Assembly (NCBI GenBank): GCA_017391185.1
Contig: JAFOZN010000299.1
Location: forward strand, 1-9,457
Direction: 5' to 3'
Length of the DNA: 9,457 nt
Source: Alistipes sp.
Lineage (GTDB): Bacteria > Bacteroidota > Bacteroidia > Bacteroidales > Rikenellaceae
Positions 1 through 7,200 of the stretch are shown here, piece after piece (the stretch's first letter is position 1; each line of letters begins with the position of its first letter). Both the position numbers and the translations under genes were made by a program. The notes under the pieces were generated by a model that did no database searches, had not been told where the DNA came from, and saw nothing but the letters and a program-made list of their open reading frames with translations.

Positions 1-1439
1 AGCCAAGCCTCCATCTGTGGTTTGAGTTCCGTCTTGTTGGCTGCGGCTATGGCGTGTAGATCTATCACTCCACCCCAAGCCTTAGTCCACTGCATCTGCT
101 CGATAGGTGTACCCTTTACAGCAGGGATCGTAACTCGCCAAGGTTGTGATGAGTTGGCAACCCAACGAGTGTCATAATCTGGAAGGAAATTATCTCTATG
201 ATAGATCAATCGCTTCTCAAACTCTATCAAATCTTTATGTCCCTTGCTTTCGGGAGCTGGAATCAAATCCTCTATCTCCAAACCATAACCTTCACCACCT
301 ACCCAGAAACGCTCAGCAAAGGCCGCTGCGCCCTCAGGCATACCGTTGTGGGGCAAGAGCTTAGACTGATCATCTACATTCACATCGTTCCATAGGCAGA
401 TAATACCGCCACGCGCTTTATCATTTGCGCCATTGGTAGTACAGGCGTGGTGGAGGAAATAACGCGATGTGTTGATAAATGGACACGAGTTATTAAGATA
501 ACCCATATATGAGTCTATATAGCGGCGGGGATATGGCTCTTGCTTGAGCAAATCGCTCACCTGCGAACGCCAAATCTGACAATAAGTATCATCGGCAGGT
601 GGAAGACCGGGATCCCATGCCATAGCTATGCGACCATGCTCCTTTACAATCTTCTCGCAGAATGCCATAAAGCCTTTGGGATCATCCACCCTCACCTCGT
701 CTGAGCCGATGTGCAGATATGGGCAATCCTCTTTCGAAATCTCCCTGAAAAACTCCTTGAGGCACACCTCCAAAATCTTCATACCCTCTGCTGTAGCCAT
801 GCCGAAGCCAAACGTACGGTTGAAATATGCGCTGTGACCTGGCATATCAATCTCTGGGATAATCATCACGCCGCGCTCTTTGGCGTAGGCAATCACATCA
901 CGAATCTCATCGTAGGTGTAAAACTTTCCCTCATCACGACCTTTGGTGTGGAATTTTGGATCATTAAGCTGAGGATATGCGTGGCACTCTATGCGCCATG
1001 CGGGGTTATCCGTTAGGTGCCAATGGAATACGTTGAGCTTATAGAATGACATCAGGTCAATATCCTTTTTCAAGAGTTCAACCTCTCTGAAATTTCGGCC
1101 CGTATCGTGCATAAACCCTCGGATAGGGAAGGCTGGATAATCCACAATCTCTACCTCTGGAACATAACCATCCTTGTCGGTTATCTGACGCAGAGTGCTT
1201 GCTCCCCAATTCTGAGCTTGCGCGCTTTGGGCAATGATTACGGCTCGACCACCCTTGGTCGAGAGGGTATATTGCTCGCTTGGCGCACCATCGGTGGGTA
1301 CGACTTTAACGTCTATTGATTTTAGCTTTATCTGCTTATTGCTCAGATATTTGATTTGCTTAGGCTGTGGGATGATGTTGTGTGCCGAGAGCATGAATGT
1401 AGCCAAGGCAAAAAGTAGTGTAAAGAGCAGTTTTTTCAT
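1..1439 (-). CDS. GH20 family beta-N-acetylhexosaminidase, exported (3' end beyond the window)
   Basis: An open frame runs from an ATG at 1437-1439 to the left edge without a stop, giving 479 visible residues. It was read by hand from the reverse strand. Residues 1-19 form a signal peptide (MKKLLFTLLFALATFMLSA). A short GH20b-like N-terminal domain covers about 20-100, and the GH20 barrel follows. Family motifs are HWHLTDNPAWRIE (139-151), IPEIDMPGHS (194-203) and HIGSDEV (243-249), where D247-E248 form the catalytic Asp-Glu pair of the substrate-assisted mechanism. The family usually has GGDE here, so S246 replaces a Gly. Expected action is release of terminal GlcNAc or GalNAc from host glycans, glycoproteins or chitin-type oligomers outside the cytoplasm. 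The last 60 or so visible residues (WTKAWGGVIDL) look like the start of an accessory beta domain. It lies 39 bases after ubiX with no terminator between them, so it is probably the third gene of that transcript. Family assignment is firm; exact substrate is unknown. Confidence 0.93.
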   Translation of the reverse strand, partial: MKKLLFTLLFALATFMLSAHNIIPQPKQIKYLSNKQIKLKSIDVKVVPTDGAPSEQYTLSTKGGRAVIIAQSAQAQNWGASTLRQITDKDGYVPEVEIVDYPAFPIRGFMHDTGRNFREVELLKKDIDLMSFYKLNVFHWHLTDNPAWRIECHAYPQLNDPKFHTKGRDEGKFYTYDEIRDVIAYAKERGVMIIPEIDMPGHSAYFNRTFGFGMATAEGMKILEVCLKEFFREISKEDCPYLHIGSDEVRVDDPKGFMAFCEKIVKEHGRIAMAWDPGLPPADDTYCQIWRSQVSDLLKQEPYPRRYIDSYMGYLNNSCPFINTSRYFLHHACTTNGANDKARGGIICLWNDVNVDDQSKLLPHNGMPEGAAAFAERFWVGGEGYGLEIEDLIPAPESKGHKDLIEFEKRLIYHRDNFLPDYDTRWVANSSQPWRVTIPAVKGTPIEQMQWTKAWGGVIDLHAIAAANKTELKPQMEAW

Positions 1440-1478
1440 TCTATTATTGGGTTAGAGGTTCAGCGATAATTCTCCGAT

Positions 1479-2027
1479 TTATTTTCCCCACTCATAGTGG
1501 CGTTGCTTGATCCCCAAATGGGCTATAATACGCTCAACGATGGTCTCTACCAACTCTTCGATACTCTGCGGATGAGAGTAGAACGATGGCGAGGCGGGCA
1601 GGATCATAGCTCCTGCCTCTGTGAGAGAGGTCATATTGCGCAAATGGATAAGTGAGTAGGGAGCCTCGCGTGGTACGATTATGAGCCTACGTCTCTCCTT
1701 GAGCATCACATCTGCCGTACGCTCAATGAGCGAAGATGAGATTCCCGATGAGATACGCCCCACACTACCCATCGAAGCAGGGATAATGACCATCGCATCA
1801 AACTGAACCGAGCCACTGGCCGTGGGGGCAAACATATCATGGTTCTCGTAGATGGATATCTTCTCATGCCGAGGTAGTTCTACGCCTTCGTGACGAGCAA
1901 CAGCCTCTCCCATATCGCTCACAATCAGCGCAATCCGCTCCACCTCCTCGGCACGAAGCAGATGCTCCAAGAGTTGGCGAGAGTAGATTGTTCCGCTGGC
2001 ACCTGTTATGGCTACTATGATCTTCAT
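1479..2027 (-). CDS. ubiX: UbiX-type flavin prenyltransferase
   Basis: This 182-residue protein has the normal length for the family. UbiX transfers a dimethylallyl group from dimethylallyl monophosphate to FMN, making the prenylated FMN cofactor used by UbiD-type decarboxylases in the cytoplasm. The sequence shows the N-terminal flavin-binding GASG (9-12), the PASMGSVGRISSG segment (83-95), the LIERTADVMLKERR helix region (100-113), the VPREAPYS motif (118-125) and FYSHP near 149-153, all in the family order. The ATG lies only three bases after the stop of the deacetylase gene upstream, so translation is probably coupled; AAAGG directly abuts the start codon. No UbiD partner lies in the window, so the user of the cofactor (for example a menaquinone-pathway or aromatic-acid decarboxylase) cannot be told from here. 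A flavin-dependent cysteine decarboxylase of the same fold is a less likely alternative. Confidence 0.93.
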   Translation of the reverse strand: MKIIVAITGASGTIYSRQLLEHLLRAEEVERIALIVSDMGEAVARHEGVELPRHEKISIYENHDMFAPTASGSVQFDAMVIIPASMGSVGRISSGISSSLIERTADVMLKERRRLIIVPREAPYSLIHLRNMTSLTEAGAMILPASPSFYSHPQSIEELVETIVERIIAHLGIKQRHYEWGK

Positions 2028-2030
2028 CCT

Positions 2031-2639
2031 TTAGAGTTCTATAATCTTACATTTAAGCCCCATTTCATAGATACGATCCAACACCTTAGGCAGGGCATAG
2101 CTCATGTTGCGGAAGGATTTATCGCTATCGTGGAATGCGATAATTGCTCCAGGAGCGATGTGTTTTATCACCCCTTTGGCACACTCGTTGGGCGAGATAG
2201 CCATAGAGTAGTCGCGCGAAAGGATGTTCCACATGATAATTTTATGACGTTGCGCAATGGCTCTTGTTTGCGAAGGTGTGATTTGGGCATATGGTGGACG
2301 GAAAAGATCGCTATGGAGTATATCCTCTGCGAAATCGACATCCTCAATATACTTCTCCAACGGCATACCCCAACCCTTTTGGTGAGAGTAGGTGTGGTTG
2401 CCTATCTTGTGCCCCTCGCGGATTATACGCTCATAGAGGTCGGGATACATCTCGACATTCTTGCCCAGCACAAAGAATGTGGCCTTGGCATTATATCTTC
2501 TCAAGGTGGAGAGTATCCATTCGGTAATACCCGGAGTAGGCCCATCATCAAAGGTGAGGAACACTCCCTCCCTATCGTCAATCTCCCAAATCATATCGGG
2601 ATAGAGTCGCTTGATAAATCTCCACGGTGTTATTTTCAT
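2031..2639 (-). CDS. polysaccharide deacetylase family protein (NodB homology, CE4)
   Basis: This is a 202-residue protein built almost entirely of one NodB domain. All five family motifs are present: TFDDGP (29-34, with the catalytic base and metal Asp, D31/D32), HTYSH (82-86, metal ligands H82 and H86), RPPY (114-117), W137 with D143 in the fourth region, and IIAFHDS near the C-terminus. Such enzymes remove acetyl groups from N-acetylated sugars in peptidoglycan or polysaccharide using a bound metal ion. There is no signal peptide or membrane segment, so export is not evident, although compact proteins of this kind with a basic aromatic N-terminus are common in Bacteroidales. A longer frame could begin at 2681, but the promoter at 2663-2695 overlaps that point, and the ATG at 2639 lies just downstream of it, so 2639 is chosen. 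It is the first gene of the operon with ubiX and the GH20 gene. Natural substrate is unknown. Confidence 0.92.
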   Translation of the reverse strand: MKITPWRFIKRLYPDMIWEIDDREGVFLTFDDGPTPGITEWILSTLRRYNAKATFFVLGKNVEMYPDLYERIIREGHKIGNHTYSHQKGWGMPLEKYIEDVDFAEDILHSDLFRPPYAQITPSQTRAIAQRHKIIMWNILSRDYSMAISPNECAKGVIKHIAPGAIIAFHDSDKSFRNMSYALPKVLDRIYEMGLKCKIIEL

Positions 2640-2662
2640 TCCTAATTCTATTTTATGCGATG

Positions 2663-2695
2663 CAAAATTATCTCCCCACATCGCTTAACTGCAAA
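2663..2695 (-). promoter_or_regulatory. Bacteroidetes-type promoter of the deacetylase-ubiX-GH20 operon
   Basis: On the minus strand there is TTTG (2692-2695), a 21-base spacer, then TAATTTTG (2663-2670), matching the Bacteroidetes consensus TTTG-N19-21-TAnnTTTG recognised by their primary sigma factor. Transcription should start near 2656, giving a leader of only about 16 bases before the ATG at 2639. It sets the start codon of the first gene. Confidence 0.75.
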
Positions 2696-2728
2696 AGTAA
2701 TGCTTTTTTACCGAACAGAGGTACATAT

Positions 2729-2760
2729 TTTGCGGTAAATGGAATTTTTTACTATTTTTG
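2729..2760 (+). promoter_or_regulatory. Bacteroidetes-type promoter of the DUF4837 gene
   Basis: TTTG at 2729-2732 and TATTTTTG at 2753-2760 are separated by 20 bases, an exact match to the -33/-7 consensus. The ATG at 2790 lies 29 bases downstream, so the leader is about 20-25 bases. The divergent promoter for the deacetylase operon starts only 34 bases away on the other strand, so the two are back to back without overlapping. Confidence 0.78.
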
Positions 2761-2789
2761 TGTGAAGTAATACCTTAAGTATAATATTT

Positions 2790-3845
2790 ATGAAGCGATT
2801 TTTGAAAAATTTCTCGGTTGTGCTATCTCTGGCCACTTTGATGTTGGGATGTAAGGCTGTGGATAAGCTCAGCACCGCAGATAATGCTACGGGCAAACCC
2901 TATGAATTGATATTGGTTTGTGATCAACATCAGTGGGCAAGCGAGTTGGGTGACACGTTGCAGGTGGTATTGAAACAACCTGTTAAGGAGCTAATGAAAC
3001 ATGAGCCAATGTTCGATGTGATGCGTATTTTACCCAACAATTTCAAAAGTCTGGTGGAGCGTCATCGCAATATAATCATCGTCAATGTCAATCCAGAATT
3101 TGCCGAGCCTCAGATCTCTGCCAAGTATGATGTTACGGCTAAACCTCAGGTGTTCATCACTATCAAAGGTCCTGATTCAAAGAGCGTAGCAGAGTACGTG
3201 AGCCAGAATCGTGATAATCTGCTCTACGTTTTGGAGAAGGCTGAGCGAGATCGTGATGTTAATTACTCTAAGCAATATACCTCTGTTCCATTGAGAAATT
3301 TGATCTGGCAGACCTTCAAGATTGATCTACCAGTGGCTGAGGATTTCATGCTGCGCACCAAGAGCGAAGATATGGTATGGATCTCGCAGGAGTTCCCTAC
3401 CGCAAGTCAGGGTTTCTTTATCTACAAATATCCATACGAGGGTTCTGAGTCACTCTCTGCTCAGGCTTTGATGAAGGCTCGTAATCGCTTTGCTCAACGT
3501 ATCCCAGGACCTGCCGAAGGCTCATATATGATTACTGTGGATAAAATAGCCGATGAGTCGGGCGAGAGCTATATCCCATTTGAGCCAGAGTATCGCACAA
3601 TGAAGATCGGCGATCAACCTTGGATCGAGATGTCAGGCCTATGGGATGTGGAGAACTATTTTATGGGAGGCCCATACGTAAGCTATACGACTGTGAATAA
3701 AGCTACCAACGAGGTGGTGACGATAGATTGCTATGTCTACTCTCCTAAGGTTGCCAAGCGTAATATGCTCCGTGAGTTGCAACATCTGGTATATTCTGTC
3801 TCGTTCGAAGAGCCAGCTATGGCAAAGGCTTCGGCAGAGGAGTAA
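2790..3845 (+). CDS. DUF4837 family lipoprotein
   Basis: The 351-residue product begins with a lipoprotein signal: basic MKRFLKN, a hydrophobic stretch, and the lipobox LMLGC with C21 as the lipidated cysteine. It should therefore be anchored in the envelope facing the periplasm or the cell surface. The remainder resembles DUF4837, a family I know from Bacteroidetes and whose biochemical function is not established. Recognisable family-like stretches are PYELILVCD near 38-46, the LPNNFK segment near 81-86, and a C-terminal half with repeated aromatic and acidic beta-strand segments (WISQEFPTASQGFFIYKYPY, WIEMSGLWDVENYFMGGPY). No catalytic motif is visible. The gene has its own promoter and terminator and so appears monocistronic. 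Family assignment is from memory of sequence style; a profile search would confirm it. Confidence 0.82.
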   Translation: MKRFLKNFSVVLSLATLMLGCKAVDKLSTADNATGKPYELILVCDQHQWASELGDTLQVVLKQPVKELMKHEPMFDVMRILPNNFKSLVERHRNIIIVNVNPEFAEPQISAKYDVTAKPQVFITIKGPDSKSVAEYVSQNRDNLLYVLEKAERDRDVNYSKQYTSVPLRNLIWQTFKIDLPVAEDFMLRTKSEDMVWISQEFPTASQGFFIYKYPYEGSESLSAQALMKARNRFAQRIPGPAEGSYMITVDKIADESGESYIPFEPEYRTMKIGDQPWIEMSGLWDVENYFMGGPYVSYTTVNKATNEVVTIDCYVYSPKVAKRNMLRELQHLVYSVSFEEPAMAKASAEE

Positions 3846-3870
3846 TCCTCAGAGTATATAATATTATGGT

Positions 3871-3906
3871 AAGGGCGGAGGTTATTGAGTACTTACCGCC
3901 CTTTTT
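3871..3906 (+). terminator. intrinsic terminator after the DUF4837 gene
   Basis: AAGGGCGG (3871-3878) pairs perfectly with CCGCCCTT (3896-3903) around a 17-base loop, and the stem runs directly into a T run (3902-3906). It begins 26 bases after the stop codon and separates the lipoprotein gene from greA. Confidence 0.85.
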
Positions 3907-3937
3907 GTTGCGATATTGGTCAAGGTGGGCTATAAAA

Positions 3938-3969
3938 TTTGGAAAATAAAAAAAATGTGCCTACCTTTG
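3938..3969 (+). promoter_or_regulatory. Bacteroidetes-type promoter of greA
   Basis: TTTG at 3938-3941, a 20-base spacer and TACCTTTG at 3962-3969 match the -33/-7 consensus exactly. Transcription should start near 3976, leaving an unusually long leader of about 90 bases before the greA ATG at 4066. Confidence 0.78.
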
Positions 3970-4065
3970 TTAGCACAAGGTTTTTATAGGATTATTAATA
4001 CATCGGGATTCTGATTCGTGGCAAAAGTTGTCGGATTGGAGTTCTGGCTTTTTTTACTGTTATAT

Positions 4066-4542
4066 ATGGCAAGTGAAATTATCTATCTTACAGCAGAAGG
4101 TATGCAGAAGCTCAAGGATGAGCTTCACCATATGCGTTCTGTAGAGCGACCAGCCATCTCGGCTGCAATCGCTGAGGCTCGCGACAAGGGTGACTTGTCG
4201 GAGAATGCTGAGTATGATGCGGCACGTGAGGCGCAGGGACTTTTGGAGATGAAGATCGCCAAGTTGGAGCAGACGCTCACCAATGCACGCCTAATCGATG
4301 AGTCGAAGATCGACAAGAGCAAGGTACAGATCCTCAGCAAGGTTACTCTGCTTAACCACAACAACAATAAGCAGGTTACCTATACCATTGTATCTGAGAA
4401 TGAGGCTAACCTCCGTGAGGGTAAGCTCGCTATCGGCACACCTATCGCCAAGGCTATTTTGGGTAAGAAGAAGGGTGAGATAGTAGAGGTTACTGTTCCT
4501 GCGGGAGTTTTGAAGTTTGAGATCCTTGATATCAACATCTAA
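4066..4542 (+). CDS. greA: transcription elongation factor GreA
   Basis: The 158-residue product has exactly the length of Escherichia coli GreA. GreA enters the secondary channel of RNA polymerase and stimulates cleavage of backtracked transcripts. The N-terminal coiled coil (about 10-75) contains the conserved KGDLSENAEYDAA tip (41-53) with the acidic pair D43 and E46 that coordinates the catalytic metal. The C-terminal FKBP-like domain follows, with the IGTPIAKAILGKKKGE segment near 125-140. A GTG at 4018 in the same frame would add 16 hydrophobic residues with no counterpart in the family, so the ATG at 4066 is the start. The gene is monocistronic, between its own promoter and a hairpin terminator. 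Confidence 0.97.
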   Translation: MASEIIYLTAEGMQKLKDELHHMRSVERPAISAAIAEARDKGDLSENAEYDAAREAQGLLEMKIAKLEQTLTNARLIDESKIDKSKVQILSKVTLLNHNNNKQVTYTIVSENEANLREGKLAIGTPIAKAILGKKKGEIVEVTVPAGVLKFEILDINI

Positions 4543-4581
4543 TAGCTCTTATAAGTAGAGCCTTTGCCTAGATGAAATAAT

Positions 4582-4614
4582 ATTGCCTGATCCCTCGCGG
4601 GGTCAGGCAATTTG
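4582..4614 (+). terminator. hairpin terminator after greA
   Basis: A 13-pair stem (4582-4594 with 4599-4611, one T-G wobble) closes a four-base TCGC loop. The stem is very stable, but only a short T stretch follows, so termination may be completed by the second hairpin about 20 bases on. It starts 39 bases after the greA stop. Confidence 0.75.
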
Positions 4615-4624
4615 GTAATGGCGC

Positions 4625-4667
4625 AAAAAATAGGGTGACTAACAAGTTCGGTTAGCACCCTCTTTTC
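4625..4667 (-). terminator. terminator of the sigma-factor operon, possibly bidirectional
   Basis: AGGGTG and CTAAC (4632-4643, with A4638 bulged) pair with GTTAG and CACCCT (4651-4661) around a seven-base loop. On the minus strand the stem is followed by TATTTTTT, a good T run, so it fits termination of the operon ending at 4682. On the plus strand TCTTTT follows, so it can also back up the greA terminator. The two genes converge here. Confidence 0.75.
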
Positions 4668-4681
4668 GTTAGACGGGTTTA

Positions 4682-5758
4682 TTATTTAATCTCAAATCCT
4701 AACTTGGGAACTATATGCGTTTCTTTTACGCGCCTTAGATACTCCTTATCATCCTCCATAATACGATCTGTATCGAGTTTTACATAGGGATGAGAGAAAG
4801 GCTTATTGACAATCTTTTTCTTGGGGATGAATCCTCCCTCTACCCAATAGAGTTTTTTGGCGGCACGCTCGGCTGCCACAATGCAATATGCTCGCTCAGG
4901 TATGGTCACAAACATCTCACCCTTGAGGGTAAAGAGTTCCGAATCTCTCAGATTCTTGTGCGAAAATGGCTCGATAAGCACCTTATACCACACACACGCC
5001 GCAGCGTAACGCCCCATGCCGTAGTCCAGATGGAATCCATCTCGTGTCAAATCCTTCGGCGGATTATTACACGTATTACGCAGAGCCTCAATAGCCACGC
5101 CCGAAGGGATCAGATAATCGAAATAAGGAGTCTCCTCATAGACCTTTCTTGCCGTAGCGACTATGGCATTGGTCATCGTCTCCTGATCGTTATTATAGCG
5201 TTTGAAATCGCCATGCTTGGAATCGCTTGAATAACTCCACGTCATATGCCACGCCAATCTTGCCTTAGGCTGATATTTTCGCACAATCTCTACTAACTCA
5301 TCCAAGTAAGGTTGGAAGCTCTCCCACTTACCCGAATATCCCGAAACTTGTTGCATGGTGATTATATCCCACTCGCCCTGCTTGAGGGCGTACTCCATGG
5401 TACGAAGTTCGCTATCCTTTTTCCACTCATGAATTTTATCCGACTCAGGCTCGTAGGCATCATAATCATAGTGGTAGAATTGATAACTTGCATTACCCTG
5501 GCGATACTCCCTGACATGTCGCTCCAACGAGCATCCTCCAATATACAATCTCGCCAATTCGACATGCTCACACTCCAGATTATCTACAAACGAGGGCAGA
5601 TACTCCATAGCATCATCCGAAAAACTGTTTCCTATGGCAAGCACTCGCAATTTACCGTCACCATTGGTGTCTGTTGTCTGGCGTTTGGCTTGTAGCTCTG
5701 TTGTGGAGAATAATATCACAAACAAAATCAAGCCGAGCAATGTCGAAAATCGTTTCAT
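4682..5758 (-). CDS. exported DUF4886 family protein, SGNH-hydrolase-like
   Basis: The 358-residue product has a signal peptide (hydrophobic 5-20, likely cleavage after LQA at 22-24) and then a domain resembling DUF4886, a Bacteroidetes-rich group with an SGNH/GDSL hydrolase-like fold. Block I is AIGNSFSDDA (41-50) with S45 as the candidate nucleophile. Block II-like is YIGGCSLE (72-79), MQQVSG (135-140) sits at the block III position, and the terminal catalytic pair is RDGFHLD (239-245) with D240 and H243. Known relatives with this fold are esterases or lipases acting on acyl or acetyl groups, often on glycans; the real substrate here is not shown by the sequence. It is the last gene of the five-gene sigma operon, nine bases after its upstream neighbour and just before the terminator at 4625-4667. 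It could be an inactive binding protein, but the catalytic residues appear intact. Confidence 0.83.
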   Translation of the reverse strand: MKRFSTLLGLILFVILFSTTELQAKRQTTDTNGDGKLRVLAIGNSFSDDAMEYLPSFVDNLECEHVELARLYIGGCSLERHVREYRQGNASYQFYHYDYDAYEPESDKIHEWKKDSELRTMEYALKQGEWDIITMQQVSGYSGKWESFQPYLDELVEIVRKYQPKARLAWHMTWSYSSDSKHGDFKRYNNDQETMTNAIVATARKVYEETPYFDYLIPSGVAIEALRNTCNNPPKDLTRDGFHLDYGMGRYAAACVWYKVLIEPFSHKNLRDSELFTLKGEMFVTIPERAYCIVAAERAAKKLYWVEGGFIPKKKIVNKPFSHPYVKLDTDRIMEDDKEYLRRVKETHIVPKLGFEIK

Positions 5759-5767
5759 AGCGTTATA

Positions 5768-6379
5768 TTATTTATCTTTTTTAAGTCCCTTTTTAGGTAC
5801 CGTAAGAGCCAAAATATCATCCATCGTAAGGGAATCGCCCACCAAACAAGTCATCACAAAACGCGGACTATCAATAGGCAAATTTTCCTGCTGGGCCTCG
5901 ATCACCACCAACCACTCCTGCGCATAAGTGTCATCACCCGCGCGGTGATATATATGGCATGTACGCTGCTCTACCTCCAGCTCCATCTTCTGAGTGTACA
6001 AACTCTTAAATTCAAAATCGAAGAGATCCTTACGATACATCTTGTACATCATATTGCGTTTGATACGCTCAATATAAGCTCTACCCCCACCCCGCGAAGA
6101 TATGGTGAATTGATAGGTCTCGACAATTTTGCGAGCCAAAGACTGATCTCTTTCGCTCTTTACCGCTTGGAGGATCACCTCACCAGGAATCTGTTTTACA
6201 TTTATCTCCGGTTTTCGTCCCTCACTTTTAGCCCAACCCGAAACAACATCATACATTAGCTTGAAGCCGACTGGATTAATCTGTTTTGAAGAACGACTAT
6301 TAGGATCATCATGTACTTGAGCCTGCACCGCCGTTGCACCGAGCAATACTAATGCGAATATAATAAATAATCGTTTCAT
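5768..6379 (-). CDS. exported protein of unknown function in the sigma-factor operon
   Basis: I do not recognise this 203-residue protein. It begins with a clear signal peptide (MKRLFIIFALVLLGATAVQA, cleavage near residue 20) and lacks a lipobox cysteine, so it should be soluble in the periplasm or secreted. The mature part has a helical, basic centre (about 64-120, including SRGGGR at 95-100 and a KRNMMYKMYRK segment), a probable beta-rich region (120-180) and a lysine-rich tail. Only two cysteines are present (C141 and C178), which could form a disulfide. The ATG at 6379 is preferred to a GTG at 6388 because it starts directly on the signal peptide. It sits 22 bases after the barrel-protein gene and 9 bases before the DUF4886 gene, so it is probably made together with both. 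Confidence 0.82.
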   Translation of the reverse strand: MKRLFIIFALVLLGATAVQAQVHDDPNSRSSKQINPVGFKLMYDVVSGWAKSEGRKPEINVKQIPGEVILQAVKSERDQSLARKIVETYQFTISSRGGGRAYIERIKRNMMYKMYRKDLFDFEFKSLYTQKMELEVEQRTCHIYHRAGDDTYAQEWLVVIEAQQENLPIDSPRFVMTCLVGDSLTMDDILALTVPKKGLKKDK

Positions 6380-6401
6380 AGCCAACACTTTTTATGTGTT
6401 T

Positions 6402-7175
6402 TTAGAATCCGATACCAATTGTCCATTGCGACATCTCTGGTCCACGACCTGTTTTGAAGAGTTGAGTTGGGGTATATTGCCCATAAATAGAGAATCCAAA
6501 CATGGTAACTCGCGCAGTAACGCCTGCCTGAATGAAATTCACAGGAAAGTTATGCACCTTATCCTTATTACCACCCTTATACTTGATTTTAGTATGAGAA
6601 TTCATCACCATATCCACATAACCACCCATCGAGAAGGCAAACTTACTTGGACGACCAACCCACACCTCTAAAGGGATATGCACTGCCGCAGTGTTGAACT
6701 TACTCTTTTTAACACGACCTTCGATAGCTACGGGTTGAATTAGATACTCCTTACTGAGTGTCATGTTACTATCAAAACGGTAATTGTTGGCACGTATTCC
6801 CAACGCCACATCCACACCAAACCTTTTGTTACGACTATGAGCCGAGGCACCCAACAGATTAACCGTCACTTGAGTCGATTTCCAATTATGAATATCGAAA
6901 AAACCTCCATTAGAACTCCCATCATAAGCCGCATAACTCTGATTTGATAGGATATTCCATCCCACCTCGACTGACGGAATCAAGGTCTTGCTGGCGATAT
7001 AAAATGCGCCATTGCGTGGCCCAGCGGCATAGTGGAACGTGGTCAATTTCTGCTCCGTTGGCTCATCGCCAAATTCGATTCCATTAGCTCCAATATGCAA
7101 GCCCTGAGCAGAAGTGGAGTTGGTAGCACAAAGCGCCAAAACAAAAAGAGTTGCAAATACAAAAAACTTTTTCAT
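6402..7175 (-). CDS. outer-membrane beta-barrel protein of the sigma-factor operon
   Basis: The 257-residue product has a signal peptide (MKKFFVFATLFVLALCATNS onward, cleavage near TSA at 21-23). The rest is alternating short hydrophobic-polar strands rich in Gly, Asn and aromatics, ending in the C-terminal strand WTIGIGF. A terminal Phe after such a strand is the usual signal for insertion by the outer-membrane assembly machinery. The length suits a barrel of roughly eight to ten strands. Barrel proteins of this size commonly follow an ECF sigma and a small single-pass protein in Bacteroidetes, which is exactly the arrangement here. Its cargo or role is unknown: it may be a structural, adhesive or sensor barrel. 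It lies 25 bases after the anti-sigma-like gene. Confidence 0.83.
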   Translation of the reverse strand: MKKFFVFATLFVLALCATNSTSAQGLHIGANGIEFGDEPTEQKLTTFHYAAGPRNGAFYIASKTLIPSVEVGWNILSNQSYAAYDGSSNGGFFDIHNWKSTQVTVNLLGASAHSRNKRFGVDVALGIRANNYRFDSNMTLSKEYLIQPVAIEGRVKKSKFNTAAVHIPLEVWVGRPSKFAFSMGGYVDMVMNSHTKIKYKGGNKDKVHNFPVNFIQAGVTARVTMFGFSIYGQYTPTQLFKTGRGPEMSQWTIGIGF

Positions 7176-7200
7176 AACAATATATTTTTAAGTTAAGAGG

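Noticed and set aside
1890..2645. Plus-strand open frame of 251 codons
   Set aside because: It lies wholly opposite ubiX and the deacetylase gene, both with intact family motifs, and its translation has no recognisable domain.
4018..4065. GTG start adding 16 hydrophobic residues to GreA
   Set aside because: GreA starting at 4066 has the family's exact length, and a hydrophobic N-terminal extension would not fit a cytoplasmic elongation factor.
5748..6381. Fourteen identical bases (AATCGTTTCATAGC) at the starts of the DUF4886 gene and of its upstream neighbour
   Set aside because: Both copies encode the start of similar MKR signal peptides plus the preceding GCT; chance and shared coding constraint explain them better than a regulatory repeat.
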